DNA of 10,386 nucleotides from Acidimicrobiia bacterium (GCA_022824605.1 JAJDZO010000271.1:1-10386); one strand, 5' to 3'. Shown: positions 1 through 5,666, counted from the first letter of the stretch. A program made the numbers and translations. Notes: generated by a model from the letters alone, not told the origin.

Positions 1-64
1 CCGCAATGGTTTCGACATCCCCCAATCCCAGCACCCACAAACCCCAAAGTGGTGGACGCGACCC

Positions 65-80
65 CCACAAACGTTTGTGG
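65..80. promoter_or_regulatory. Perfect 16-bp palindrome, possible operator
   Basis: CCACAAACGTTTGTGG is a perfect 16-base palindrome. A half-site with the same core, CCCACAAAC, occurs 30 bp to the left at 34-42 in the same orientation as the palindrome's left arm. This is the architecture expected of a dimeric regulator's binding site. A minus-strand gene starting near the left edge would place it about 50 bp upstream of that start. The regulator is unknown. Confidence 0.3.
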
Positions 81-307
81 ACAGAGCACTAGCTCCACGC
101 AGTCCTCTAGGTCCCCGGGACGGTAGCGCACCACCTTGGCCCATTGCTGCTGTTTGCCCTGGGGCGGCCGTTCCGATTGGGGTGCGGCGCAATAGGCACG
201 TTCCGCCGCTTGGCCGACCGGTGCCCCGCGATGCTTCAGAGGAGTGAGCGGTAGAGGCCGACGCGGGCAAGGAGAGATTACTCAGAATAGGAGTTGGACC
301 CTTTGGG

Positions 308-327
308 GCAGGGCTCGTTAGTCCTGC
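308..327 (-). terminator. Weak hairpin downstream of tRNA-Sec
   Basis: On the minus strand GCAGG pairs with CCTGC, followed by an A/C mismatch, a CT/AG pair and an AACG loop. It begins about 20 nt after the tRNA 3' end. There is no T-run after it, so it could be a GC-type terminator or a processing stem. The call is weak. Confidence 0.25.
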
Positions 328-348
328 GCGACCAGTAGCAACAAATAG

Positions 349-441
349 CGGAGGTGGACGGGAATCGAACCCGCCGGACGGGGATCGCCCGTCCCACCCG
401 CTTTGAAGGCGGGGGAGCCCACCAGGCGCTCAGACACCTCC
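349..441 (-). tRNA. selC: Selenocysteine tRNA, tRNA-Sec (anticodon UCA)
   Basis: The tRNA that carries selenocysteine to in-frame UGA codons. It folds fully on the minus strand. The acceptor stem pairs GGAGGTG (441-435) with CACCTCC (356-350); the eighth pair typical of tRNA-Sec would be U434/C357, a mismatch. The D arm is extended (GAGC/GCTC with a TGGT loop). The anticodon stem CCCGC/GCGGG (413-409, 401-397) encloses CTTCAAA, giving UCA at 406-404. A long 7-bp variable arm (394-388 with 382-376) is typical of tRNA-Sec. The T arm has a 5-bp stem with loop TTCGATT (369-363). Base 349 is G73. CCA is not encoded, as the next bases read CTA. The 93-nt length, UCA anticodon and long extra arm together exclude serine or leucine tRNAs. 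It is divergent from yqeC, another selenium-related gene. Confidence 0.95.
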
Positions 442-448
442 GCCCGGC

Positions 449-454
449 AGGGTA
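449..454 (-). promoter_or_regulatory. Putative -10 box of tRNA-Sec
   Basis: TACCCT on the minus strand (454-449) is followed by seven bases and then G441, the first base of the mature tRNA. A 6-bp inverted repeat flanks the box (GCCCGG at 442-447, CCGGGC at 456-461). If this is the promoter, transcription would begin at or within a base or two of the mature 5' end. No good -35 hexamer is visible. Confidence 0.35.
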
Positions 455-502
455 ACCGGGCTTGAGCGCCGCTCTGCGGCCGGCTGTGTGGAGGGGGTCG
501 CG

Positions 503-616
503 TTGAGGTGCCGGGCCGTTACCCTCCCCGTCGTGAAGTGCTTCAAGCGGCTCGTCATCTTGGGTGCATTGGTGGCGCTGGCCATCGTGCTCGCCCGCAA
601 GATCCAGGAGACCTGA
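503..616 (+). CDS. Possible small single-pass membrane peptide
   Basis: A short open frame ends at TGA 614-616, 15 nt before yqeC. Two starts are possible. TTG 503 (37 aa) has a good Shine-Dalgarno stretch (GGAGGGGG, 489-496). GTG 533 (27 aa) sits 7 nt after a TACCCT -10 box (520-525), as in leaderless genes. From GTG 533 the peptide begins MKCFKRLVILGALV; a hydrophobic run of about 14 residues is flanked by basic residues (KCFKR before, ARK after), as in a small membrane protein. I do not recognise the family; small actinobacterial proteins of the DLW-39 kind look broadly alike, but I cannot show homology. It may be no more than a leader within the yqeC transcript. Confidence 0.35.
   Translation: MRCRAVTLPVVKCFKRLVILGALVALAIVLARKIQET
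520..525 (+). promoter_or_regulatory. Putative -10 box of the sORF-yqeC transcript
   Basis: TACCCT is followed by 7 nt and then GTG 533, the spacing seen in leaderless actinobacterial genes and at other starts in this window (5444 minus, 5979 plus). It would serve the small ORF and the downstream yqeC. No clear -35 is seen. Confidence 0.35.
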
Positions 617-631
617 ACGAGTCGAGGATCC

Positions 632-1366
632 GTGCGCGCCATCGACCTCGCCGGCGCCGCTGAAGCCCTGCAGTTGGGGCGGCGGTCGCTGGTATCGCTG
701 GTCGGCGGCGGCGGCAAGACGACCCTTCTCTTCGCGTTGGGCCGACAGCTGCCGGCCCGCACGCTGCTCACCACCACCACCCGCATGGGCCGTGACCGCA
801 CCGGCGGGTTCGAATGCCTCGTCGGCCCCGGCGCGGCCGACCTTGCCTCGGCCTTCGAGCAGCACGACGCGGTGCTGGCGTGGGGCGCAACCGACGAACG
901 CAAGGCGCTCGGGTTCGCGCCCGGCGAGGTGGACCGCTGGTTTGCCACCGGCGCCGCCGATCACATAGTTGTGGAGGCTGATGGAGCCCGGCGCCGTCCC
1001 TTCACCGCTCCCGCTCCCTGGGAGCCGCCCATCCCACAAGCGTCCACCCATGTGGTGGCCTGCATCGGCGCGGATGCGCTCGGTTACGTGATCGCAGACC
1101 GCCTCCACCGTCCGCTGAGGGTGGCCGCGGCCGCGGGCTGCTCGCCCTATGAGCGGCTGACCCCCGCCCGGGCGGCCCGAGCGTTGACCAGCACCGTCGG
1201 CATGCGCAAGAACGTGCCCGGATCGGCCCGCTTCGTGGTGGCAGTGTCCGGTGCGGTACCCGACGACCCGCGGGTGGGCGAACTCGTCGCCCAACTCGAC
1301 CGTCGCTCGACCGAGTCACTGATGATCCTTCAAGTCGACGACATCAAGGCACGCGGTCCGCAGTGA
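632..1366 (+). CDS. yqeC: YqeC-family selenium cofactor accessory protein
   Basis: A 244-residue P-loop protein of the YqeC family, the usual length. The family is described as an accessory of selenium-dependent molybdenum hydroxylases and is linked genomically to selD and those enzymes; its exact reaction is not settled. The nucleotide-binding loop GGGGKTT is at residues 25-31, after a hydrophobic strand (LVSLV). A TTTTR stretch follows at 47-51. The family hallmark VVEADGARRRPF begins at residue 113 and runs into APAPWEPPIP (126-135). ACIGADALG follows in the C-terminal half. Start: GTG 632 is the first start after an in-frame stop at 614-616, with a weak GAGG at 624-627. The neighbouring tRNA-Sec supports a selenium role. 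No molybdenum hydroxylase, selD or yqeB is visible in the window. Confidence 0.88.
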   Translation: MRAIDLAGAAEALQLGRRSLVSLVGGGGKTTLLFALGRQLPARTLLTTTTRMGRDRTGGFECLVGPGAADLASAFEQHDAVLAWGATDERKALGFAPGEVDRWFATGAADHIVVEADGARRRPFTAPAPWEPPIPQASTHVVACIGADALGYVIADRLHRPLRVAAAAGCSPYERLTPARAARALTSTVGMRKNVPGSARFVVAVSGAVPDDPRVGELVAQLDRRSTESLMILQVDDIKARGPQ

Positions 1367-1415
1367 CGATCCTTTGGGGCTCATGTGGGGTGACGCCTCG
1401 ACGGACGCGCTCTGC

Positions 1416-1421
1416 GGAGGG
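1416..1421 (+). promoter_or_regulatory. RBS deciding the start of the FAD oxidoreductase
   Basis: GGAGGG lies 9 nt before GTG 1431. The earlier in-frame starts TTG 1374 and ATG 1383 have no such sequence at a suitable distance, so I favour GTG 1431. Confidence 0.45.
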
Positions 1422-1430
1422 TCGGTCGCG

Positions 1431-3122
1431 GTGACGAGTTCCCGGGCCGTTCAAGGGGCCCGCAAGGCATCTTCGTCCGCTGCAACCGACCAGGCCAACG
1501 GCCAGGAACTACCAGACCGGCCCAAGGGGGCTCGCAACGCATCCACCTTCCAGGTAGCCGACCGGGATGTTGACGTGATCGTGGTGGGTGCGGGCCACAA
1601 CGGACTTGTCTGCGCCGCCTACCTCGCCAGGGCCGGCGTGGCCACGCTGCTGATCGAGGCCCGCGACACCGTGGGCGGCTGCGCCTCGACCGTCAACGAC
1701 CTCGACGCCCGCTTCAACATCTGCAGCTGCGACCACACCCTGGTGCGGGCCATGCCCTTCATCGACGACCTGGACCTGGCCGCCCACGGCCTCAGGTACC
1801 TCGAAGCCGATCCGTCCACCGTCTACCTGGACCACGACGGCAGCCCGCCGTGGCTGTTCTTCAACGACGCCGAATGCACCATCGAGTCCATCGGACGGCA
1901 CCGGCCGGCGGCGGCCAAGGCCTACCGCCGCTATCTCGCCGACGCCCGCCCAGTGGCCGAACTCGCACTGGAGATGGGCACCGGAGCGGCGTCCACGCCG
2001 CGAATGCTGAAGCGCGTCCTGGCCCGACGGGGGCGGGGCGCGGCCAGGCTGTTGCAGTGGAGTCGGGCCAGCGCACTCGACGTGTTGAGTTCGTACTTCG
2101 ACGACGAAGCGCTCGTCATGCCGGCGATCTCCAACGGACCCACCGTGTGGGGCGCATCCCCCGATGTGGCCGGCACCGGCCTGGCCGGCGCGGCCTACGC
2201 AATGCGCCACATGGTCAAGACGGGCCGCCCGGTGGGAGGCAGCGGCGCCTTCACCGACGCGCTGGCTGCCTCCTTCACCGCGGCAGGAGGCCACCTGCGA
2301 TGCGGCACCGCGGTTGAAGGTCTGCTCAACCGCGCCGGCACAGTCGGGGGCGTGCGCCTCGCCGACGGCCGCGAGATCACGGCGGGCGCGGTGGTTACCG
2401 CCCTCGATCCGACCGCGGTGGCGTCGCACTGGCTCGGAGAACCCGGCGACCGGGCTGCCCGCCGCTTCATCGCCCGAGCGCGGTCCCAGGATCCGGGGGA
2501 GGGATACCAGTCCAAGATCGACGCGGTCATCACCGACATCCCCCGCTACCCGTCGCTGGAGGACTCGGGCCTGCTCGACCTCTTCGAGGGACGCGACCCC
2601 GGCGAATCCAACTACGTCATCTCGCCCACCGCGGCCGAGTTGGCCGAGGCCCATCGCCTGCGGGGCCACGGGCAGGTGGCGCCGCGTCCGACGATGATGG
2701 CCAACGTGCCGTCGGTGCTCGACCCGACAATGCGCAGCTCCGACGGCCACCACGTGCTGAGCCTCGAGGCGCTGTTCACCCCGTACGAACTGCAGGGCGG
2801 CTGGGAAGATTCGTCGGAGCCCGCCAGGTGGTTGGAGGTGTGGGCCCGGCGGCTGCAGCCGGGTTTCTTGGGTTCGATCGACCGCTACCGGACCATGACC
2901 CCGGACCGTTATGAGCGCGAGCTGTTCCTGCCACGGGGTTACACGCCGTCGTACGCGGGCTCTCCGATGGCGTCGCTACTCGGGCTGCGCCGCGAACGCA
3001 GCCGGTACCGGGCACCGGTGCGGGGACTGTTCCTGTCGGGCGCGGGCACGTTCCCGGGCGCGGGCATCTGGGGCGCCTCCGGCCGCAACGCGGCCCAAGT
3101 AGTGCTGCGCAACCTGAACTGA
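1431..3122 (+). CDS. FAD-dependent oxidoreductase, phytoene-desaturase-like
   Basis: A flavoprotein of the phytoene dehydrogenase/PYROXD2-like amine-oxidase superfamily (563 aa from GTG 1431). The FAD-binding Rossmann motif DVIVVGAGHNGL is at residues 48-59, followed by the second-strand acidic residue in LIEARDTVGG. The C-terminal FAD signature LFLSGAGTFPGAG...GASGRNAA closes the protein, so the domain is complete. The substrate cannot be named: members act on carotenoids and other lipids, and no other carotenoid gene is visible here. The start is uncertain (TTG 1374, ATG 1383, GTG 1431). Any of them gives an N-terminal extension of at least 47 residues of low-complexity sequence, where family members usually begin a few residues before the motif. 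GTG 1575 would start inside strand one. The gene follows yqeC by about 64 nt on the same strand and could be co-transcribed. Confidence 0.85.
   Translation: MTSSRAVQGARKASSSAATDQANGQELPDRPKGARNASTFQVADRDVDVIVVGAGHNGLVCAAYLARAGVATLLIEARDTVGGCASTVNDLDARFNICSCDHTLVRAMPFIDDLDLAAHGLRYLEADPSTVYLDHDGSPPWLFFNDAECTIESIGRHRPAAAKAYRRYLADARPVAELALEMGTGAASTPRMLKRVLARRGRGAARLLQWSRASALDVLSSYFDDEALVMPAISNGPTVWGASPDVAGTGLAGAAYAMRHMVKTGRPVGGSGAFTDALAASFTAAGGHLRCGTAVEGLLNRAGTVGGVRLADGREITAGAVVTALDPTAVASHWLGEPGDRAARRFIARARSQDPGEGYQSKIDAVITDIPRYPSLEDSGLLDLFEGRDPGESNYVISPTAAELAEAHRLRGHGQVAPRPTMMANVPSVLDPTMRSSDGHHVLSLEALFTPYELQGGWEDSSEPARWLEVWARRLQPGFLGSIDRYRTMTPDRYERELFLPRGYTPSYAGSPMASLLGLRRERSRYRAPVRGLFLSGAGTFPGAGIWGASGRNAAQVVLRNLN
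1452..1543 (+). repeat. Imperfect direct repeat in the N-terminal extension
   Basis: CAAGGGGCCCGCAAGGCATC (1452-1471) recurs with small changes at 1523-1543. At protein level this is QGARKASS and KGARNAST, 24 residues apart. It lies entirely before the FAD domain. Confidence 0.45.
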
Positions 3123-3166
3123 CGCCGCCTGCTCGAACTTGCGGCGCAAGGGGGGAATCGTTCCCC
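3123..3166 (+). terminator. Two hairpins after the FAD oxidoreductase stop
   Basis: CGCCGC (3123-3128) pairs with GCGGCG (3141-3146) immediately after the stop codon. GGGGAA (3152-3157) pairs with TTCCCC (3161-3166) across a 3-nt loop. Neither is followed by a T-run. They are plausible actinobacterial-type terminator stems for the plus-strand gene. Confidence 0.35.
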
Positions 3167-3171
3167 ACAGC

Positions 3172-3297
3172 GCCCGGAAGTTCGCTGGGCGCCCGGCTGG
3201 GAGCCGATCACGAAGGACGGCGCTTGGCGGCGAGGAACGGGCGACCGACAATGCCCGGAAGTTCGCTGGGCGCCCGGCCGGGACCCGATCACGTAGG
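3172..3297. repeat. Pair of 45-bp direct repeats, 81-bp period
   Basis: The 45 bases at 3172-3216 recur at 3253-3297 with three mismatches. Both copies start GCCCGGAAGTTCGCTGGGCG and contain CCGATCACG near the end. The period is exactly 81 bp, a multiple of three. Each copy carries the short inverted repeat CGCCC/GGGCG or a variant of it. The pair sits between two convergent genes and I see no third copy in the window. It looks like a dispersed intergenic element, but that cannot be tested here. Confidence 0.75.
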
Positions 3298-3323
3298 CCG
3301 GGGGTGGCACGGGGGCAAGCAAT

Positions 3324-3341
3324 GGCGGCGGTCGCGCCGCC
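3324..3341. terminator. GC hairpin between convergent genes
   Basis: GGCGGCG (3324-3330) pairs perfectly with CGCCGCC (3335-3341) across a GTCG loop. The palindrome GGGCGCGCCC (3343-3352) follows. It lies about 50 bp past the ubiX stop and could end transcription from either side. Confidence 0.35.
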
Positions 3342-3391
3342 AGGGCGCGCCCGTGACAGGACCCGCCGGCCGGGCGTCGGGTGAGCCGGCG

Positions 3392-3961
3392 TCAACCCCC
3401 CCAGCGGGGGATCCCGGCCGCCTCGACGCCCAGATGCTCAAGAGCCCGCACCACCGAATGGGTCACCAAGTCGTCGATGGACGACGGCCGGGTGTAGAAG
3501 GCCGGGACCGGTGGGTACATCACCGCGCCGACCTCCGCGGCCTGGGCCATCAAACGCAGGTGGCCCAGGTGCAGCGGCGTCTCTCGCACCATAAGCACCA
3601 GCGGGCGGCGCTCCTTGAGCGTCACGTCGGCGGCCCGCGACACGAGGTCGGAGCCGAAGGAGTTGGCCACCGCGGAGAGCATCTTGATCGAACACGGCGC
3701 GATGATCATCCCCGCGGTGGCAAAGGAGCCCGACGAGATGGGTGCAGCGATGTCGCGCGAGCCGTGCACCACATCGGCGATACCCTCCACGTCGGCAGGG
3801 CTTAGGTCGGTCTCGTAGGCCAGGGTCTGGCGACCGGGCCCGGTCATCACCAGGTGGCTCTCCACATCGCCGAGGTCACGCAGCAGCTCCAATGCCCGGA
3901 TCCCGTACACCACGCCGGTAGCCCCGCTGATGGCCACCACCACCCGCCGAGTCCCGCTCAC
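3392..3961 (-). CDS. ubiX: UbiX-family flavin prenyltransferase
   Basis: Makes prenylated FMN from reduced FMN and a dimethylallyl phosphate donor, the cofactor that UbiD-type decarboxylases need. At 189 residues it has the usual length. Family signatures are in order: ISGATGVVYG (residues 11-20) for the flavin, SSGSFATAGMIIAPCSIK in the middle, then RAADVTLKERRPLVLMVRETPLHLGHL, and PPVPAFY plus a DLV segment near the end. Start: GTG 3961 has a strong GGGGAGG (3976-3970) 8 nt upstream. The GTG overlaps the TGA of a possible 47-aa ORF (GTGA). It lies downstream of ubiD in the same direction, so it should supply that enzyme's cofactor. Confidence 0.93.
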   Translation of the reverse strand: MSGTRRVVVAISGATGVVYGIRALELLRDLGDVESHLVMTGPGRQTLAYETDLSPADVEGIADVVHGSRDIAAPISSGSFATAGMIIAPCSIKMLSAVANSFGSDLVSRAADVTLKERRPLVLMVRETPLHLGHLRLMAQAAEVGAVMYPPVPAFYTRPSSIDDLVTHSVVRALEHLGVEAAGIPRWGG

Positions 3962-4101
3962 GACGGATGCCTCCCCAATGCCCGACTCGTGCCTGCGTTC
4001 AGAGGCAGCGCGGACAGGTGTAGACCCGTGGCATCGAGACGGGGTGTTTCCCGCTCTTGTTCGCGGCGCTCACGGGCCGTTCGGCCTCTAGGGAGCGTCA
4101 T
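3958..4101 (-). CDS. Possible 47-aa coupled ORF between ubiD and ubiX
   Basis: ATG 4101-4099 overlaps the ubiD stop (ATGA) and its TGA 3960-3958 overlaps the ubiX start (GTGA), so it fills the gap exactly. The product begins MTLPRGRTARERREQ, is strongly charged at first and has no cysteine. It therefore does not resemble the small CxxC subunit D of some hydroxyarylic acid decarboxylases. No Shine-Dalgarno precedes it. The same frame is also open far back into ubiD, so openness alone is weak evidence. It may be a real small partner or just a coupling ORF that carries ribosomes to ubiX. Confidence 0.3.
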   Translation of the reverse strand: MTLPRGRTARERREQERETPRLDATGLHLSALPLNAGTSRALGRHPS

Positions 4102-5444
4102 GGCAGGTACTGCTGCAGATCTACCGGTGCGTAGGCCACCCGTTCGCCGTACTCGCGGCGCTCCCGCTTGTAGGTGGCGTCGATGCCCACCTTGGTGCCG
4201 ACGCCCCGGTTGTCGGCGGTGGGGTCCATCTCGTGTCCCTGGGCGTGGCCCGCGGTGAACACGTCGTCGAGCCAATGGACCCGGTTGGTGATCGCCCAGT
4301 GCAGTTCGGAGGGCTGGGTCACGTCGATGTCGCGGTCCACCACGATCACGTTGCGGATGTTGATGTGGGCCGTCATGGCCGCCATGGCCAGGTTCTTGGG
4401 CGTGCCCGGATTGTCGCGGTCGATCTGGATGACGGCCAGAAAGCCGTTGCCGTAGGGCGGGATGTGCACGTCGGCGCCAGGGTCGAGGTGGCGCACGAAA
4501 CGACGCAGCAGTGGCTCCCGAGGCAGCACGTTGCCGATGAAGATGTGCTCGTACCAGCCGGGAATGATCGTCTGGTAGATGGGGCTGTGACGCCACGAGA
4601 TCGCCGTCACCTCGACGGTGGGGCTGGGCCACATCTCGCCGTGGTAGCCGTGGAACTCAGCGAGCGGGCCCTCGTCGGCTCTCTCGGCGGGGCGGATCCG
4701 GCCCTCGATCACCACCTCGGCCCGCGCCGGCACGTCCACGTCGACGGTGACGCCCCGGCACACCTCGACGGGACGGCCCCTCAGCGCGCCGGCGATGTGC
4801 AGCTCGTCCGCAGGCGTGCGAACCCCCGCGGCGATCATCACCGCGGGGTCGAGACCGATGGCCAGGGCCACGTCGAAGGGCGCTTCGGGGTCGGGCCGGC
4901 TGCGCATGAATGTCCCCACGTCGCGCCACTCATTGACGTTGAAGCCCAGGATGTTGCGATCCAGCATCAGCATCCGGTTGTACGACAGGTTGCCCCGGCC
5001 GCTGATCGGGTCCTTGGTGACGCTCACCGCGCCGGTGATGAAGGCGCCGCCGTCGCCACGCGAGTGCGTGGGTATGGGTATGGCGGCCAGGTCCACGTCG
5101 TCGCCGGTGACGCAGTTGTCGTGCCACGCCGCGGTGTCGACCCGGGTGGTGGCCACTCCGTTGGCCGGTTCCAGGGCGTGGCCCATGCGGTCCACCACCT
5201 CGTCGGGTTCGCAGCCGAGGGCGAGCGCCGCGGTGCGCCGGCTCGACACCGAGCCCGAGAAGATCGGCCACGGCGAATCCTTGGGCGCCTCGAACAGCAC
5301 CGGTCCGGCGTCTGAGCGTTCCAGGGCCGCGGCCACGTCGGCCAGTTCATGCTCAAGGCTCACGGGTCGCGATATGCGGTTCAGCATTCCTGCGGCCTCG
5401 GCGACGGCCATGTAGCTGCGCAGGTCATAGGCGGCTTCGGTCAT
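4098..5444 (-). CDS. UbiD-family prenyl-FMN-dependent decarboxylase
   Basis: A non-oxidative (de)carboxylase of the UbiD family, 448 aa, near the usual length. Hallmarks: IPIPTHSRGDGGAFITGAV (residues 122-140) then GNLSYNR, where N152 and R157 have the same five-residue spacing as the metal-binding Asn and catalytic Arg of fungal Fdc1. EGPLAEFHGYHGE supplies E258 and E263, again five apart like the Fdc1 catalytic Glu pair. The C-terminal half has the conserved GNGFLAVIQIDR and MTAHINIRNVIVVD segments. Start ATG 5444 follows a TAGGGT -10 box by 6 nt. The GGAGAG in between abuts the ATG too closely to act as an RBS, so the mRNA is probably leaderless. It is first in the operon with ubiX. Substrate unknown: no ubiquinone or phenol pathway genes are visible, so I do not call it ubiD proper. 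Confidence 0.92.
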   Translation of the reverse strand: MTEAAYDLRSYMAVAEAAGMLNRISRPVSLEHELADVAAALERSDAGPVLFEAPKDSPWPIFSGSVSSRRTAALALGCEPDEVVDRMGHALEPANGVATTRVDTAAWHDNCVTGDDVDLAAIPIPTHSRGDGGAFITGAVSVTKDPISGRGNLSYNRMLMLDRNILGFNVNEWRDVGTFMRSRPDPEAPFDVALAIGLDPAVMIAAGVRTPADELHIAGALRGRPVEVCRGVTVDVDVPARAEVVIEGRIRPAERADEGPLAEFHGYHGEMWPSPTVEVTAISWRHSPIYQTIIPGWYEHIFIGNVLPREPLLRRFVRHLDPGADVHIPPYGNGFLAVIQIDRDNPGTPKNLAMAAMTAHINIRNVIVVDRDIDVTQPSELHWAITNRVHWLDDVFTAGHAQGHEMDPTADNRGVGTKVGIDATYKRERREYGERVAYAPVDLQQYLP

Positions 5445-5450
5445 CTCTCC

Positions 5451-5456
5451 ACCCTA
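5451..5456 (-). promoter_or_regulatory. Putative -10 box of the ubiD-ubiX operon
   Basis: TAGGGT on the minus strand (5456-5451) ends 6 nt before ATG 5444. The position is consistent with a leaderless transcript. The reverse orientation of the same intergenic region serves the divergent plus-strand pair. Confidence 0.45.
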
Positions 5457-5475
5457 CGCGCCCGGCTGCCGGACG

Positions 5476-5665
5476 CTGAAGTCGCCGCCCGGCGCGGCTG
5501 GCTGTGTTGTTCGAGTCGTTTGGAAGTCGCCGCCGCATTCTGGCGAGTTCGACATGTGGCCTACCCTGAAGTCGCCGCCGAGCGCCGCCGAGTGCAACGT
5601 CGGAGTCGCATTGGAGTCGTCGGCTGCGTACCGCTACCTCCGGCGGGCGGTCTACTGTGGAGTCG
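5476..5665 (+). repeat. Seven iterated AGTCG words in a divergent promoter region
   Basis: AGTCG starts at 5480, 5514, 5525, 5570, 5604, 5615 and 5661, all on the plus strand. Spacings run 34, 11, 45, 34, 11, 46, so the pattern repeats about every 90 bp. Three copies read GAAGTCGCCGCC (5478, 5523, 5568), 45 bp apart. Two pairs are spaced 11 bp, one helical turn. GGAGTCGCAT at 5602 recurs at 5659 over the start codon of the next gene. The region lies between the divergent ubiD and TIGR03792 starts. It could be a decayed tandem duplication or an array of regulator sites. Confidence 0.6.
5653..5658 (+). promoter_or_regulatory. Putative -10 box for the TIGR03792/monooxygenase pair
   Basis: TACTGT ends 8 nt before ATG 5667. 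A TACCCT with similar surroundings (5562-5567, followed by GAAGTCG) lies 91 bp upstream in the previous repeat unit and may be a duplicated, now unused copy. Confidence 0.4.
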
Positions 5666-5666
5666 C

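Larger units (their letters stand above)
1..348. other. Noncoding or unassigned left-edge region
   Basis: I see no gene I can support here. A plus-strand frame stays open from base 2 to a TGA at 245-247, but its product is proline- and arginine-rich with no recognisable motif. A minus-strand ATG at 18-16 could open a gene leaving the window, but only six codons are visible. The stretch holds a perfect palindrome (65-80) and a weak hairpin (308-327) just downstream of the minus-strand tRNA. In many bacteria selA and selB lie near selC, so the next genes to the left are worth reading; that is inference. Confidence 0.5.

Noticed and set aside
1..18. Minus-strand ATG at 18-16 leading out of the window (MSKPLR)
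   Set aside because: Only six codons are visible and the G-run before it is too close to be a normal RBS.
76..84. DnaA-box-like CTGTCCACA on the minus strand
   Set aside because: A single site one base off the actinobacterial consensus, with no cluster and no dnaA or dnaN nearby. It overlaps the palindrome and is best explained by it.
2..247. Plus-strand frame open from the left edge to TGA 245-247
   Set aside because: The product is rich in Pro, Arg and Trp with no motif, and its codon endings do not show the C/G bias of the neighbours. It could be the tail of a gene from the left, but I cannot support it.
278..1294. Long minus-strand open frame (338 codons)
   Set aside because: It runs across the tRNA-Sec and antisense to yqeC, whose P-loop and family motifs fix the coding strand. 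Its product has no recognisable motif.
3120..3294. Selenocysteine readthrough of the FAD oxidoreductase TGA, since the frame stays open to 3294 and a hairpin follows the TGA
   Set aside because: The C-terminal FAD motif is complete before the TGA, this family has no known Sec, and the hairpin loop lacks the GU expected of a bacterial SECIS.
3172..3297. CRISPR-like array
   Set aside because: Only two repeat copies, 45 bp each with a 36-bp interval, and no cas genes.
3999..4034. Minus-strand 11-codon frame MPRVYTCPRCL with a CxxC
   Set aside because: Too short for a zinc ribbon and out of frame with the coupled 47-codon ORF. It tempts as a remnant of a decarboxylase subunit D, but nothing else supports that.
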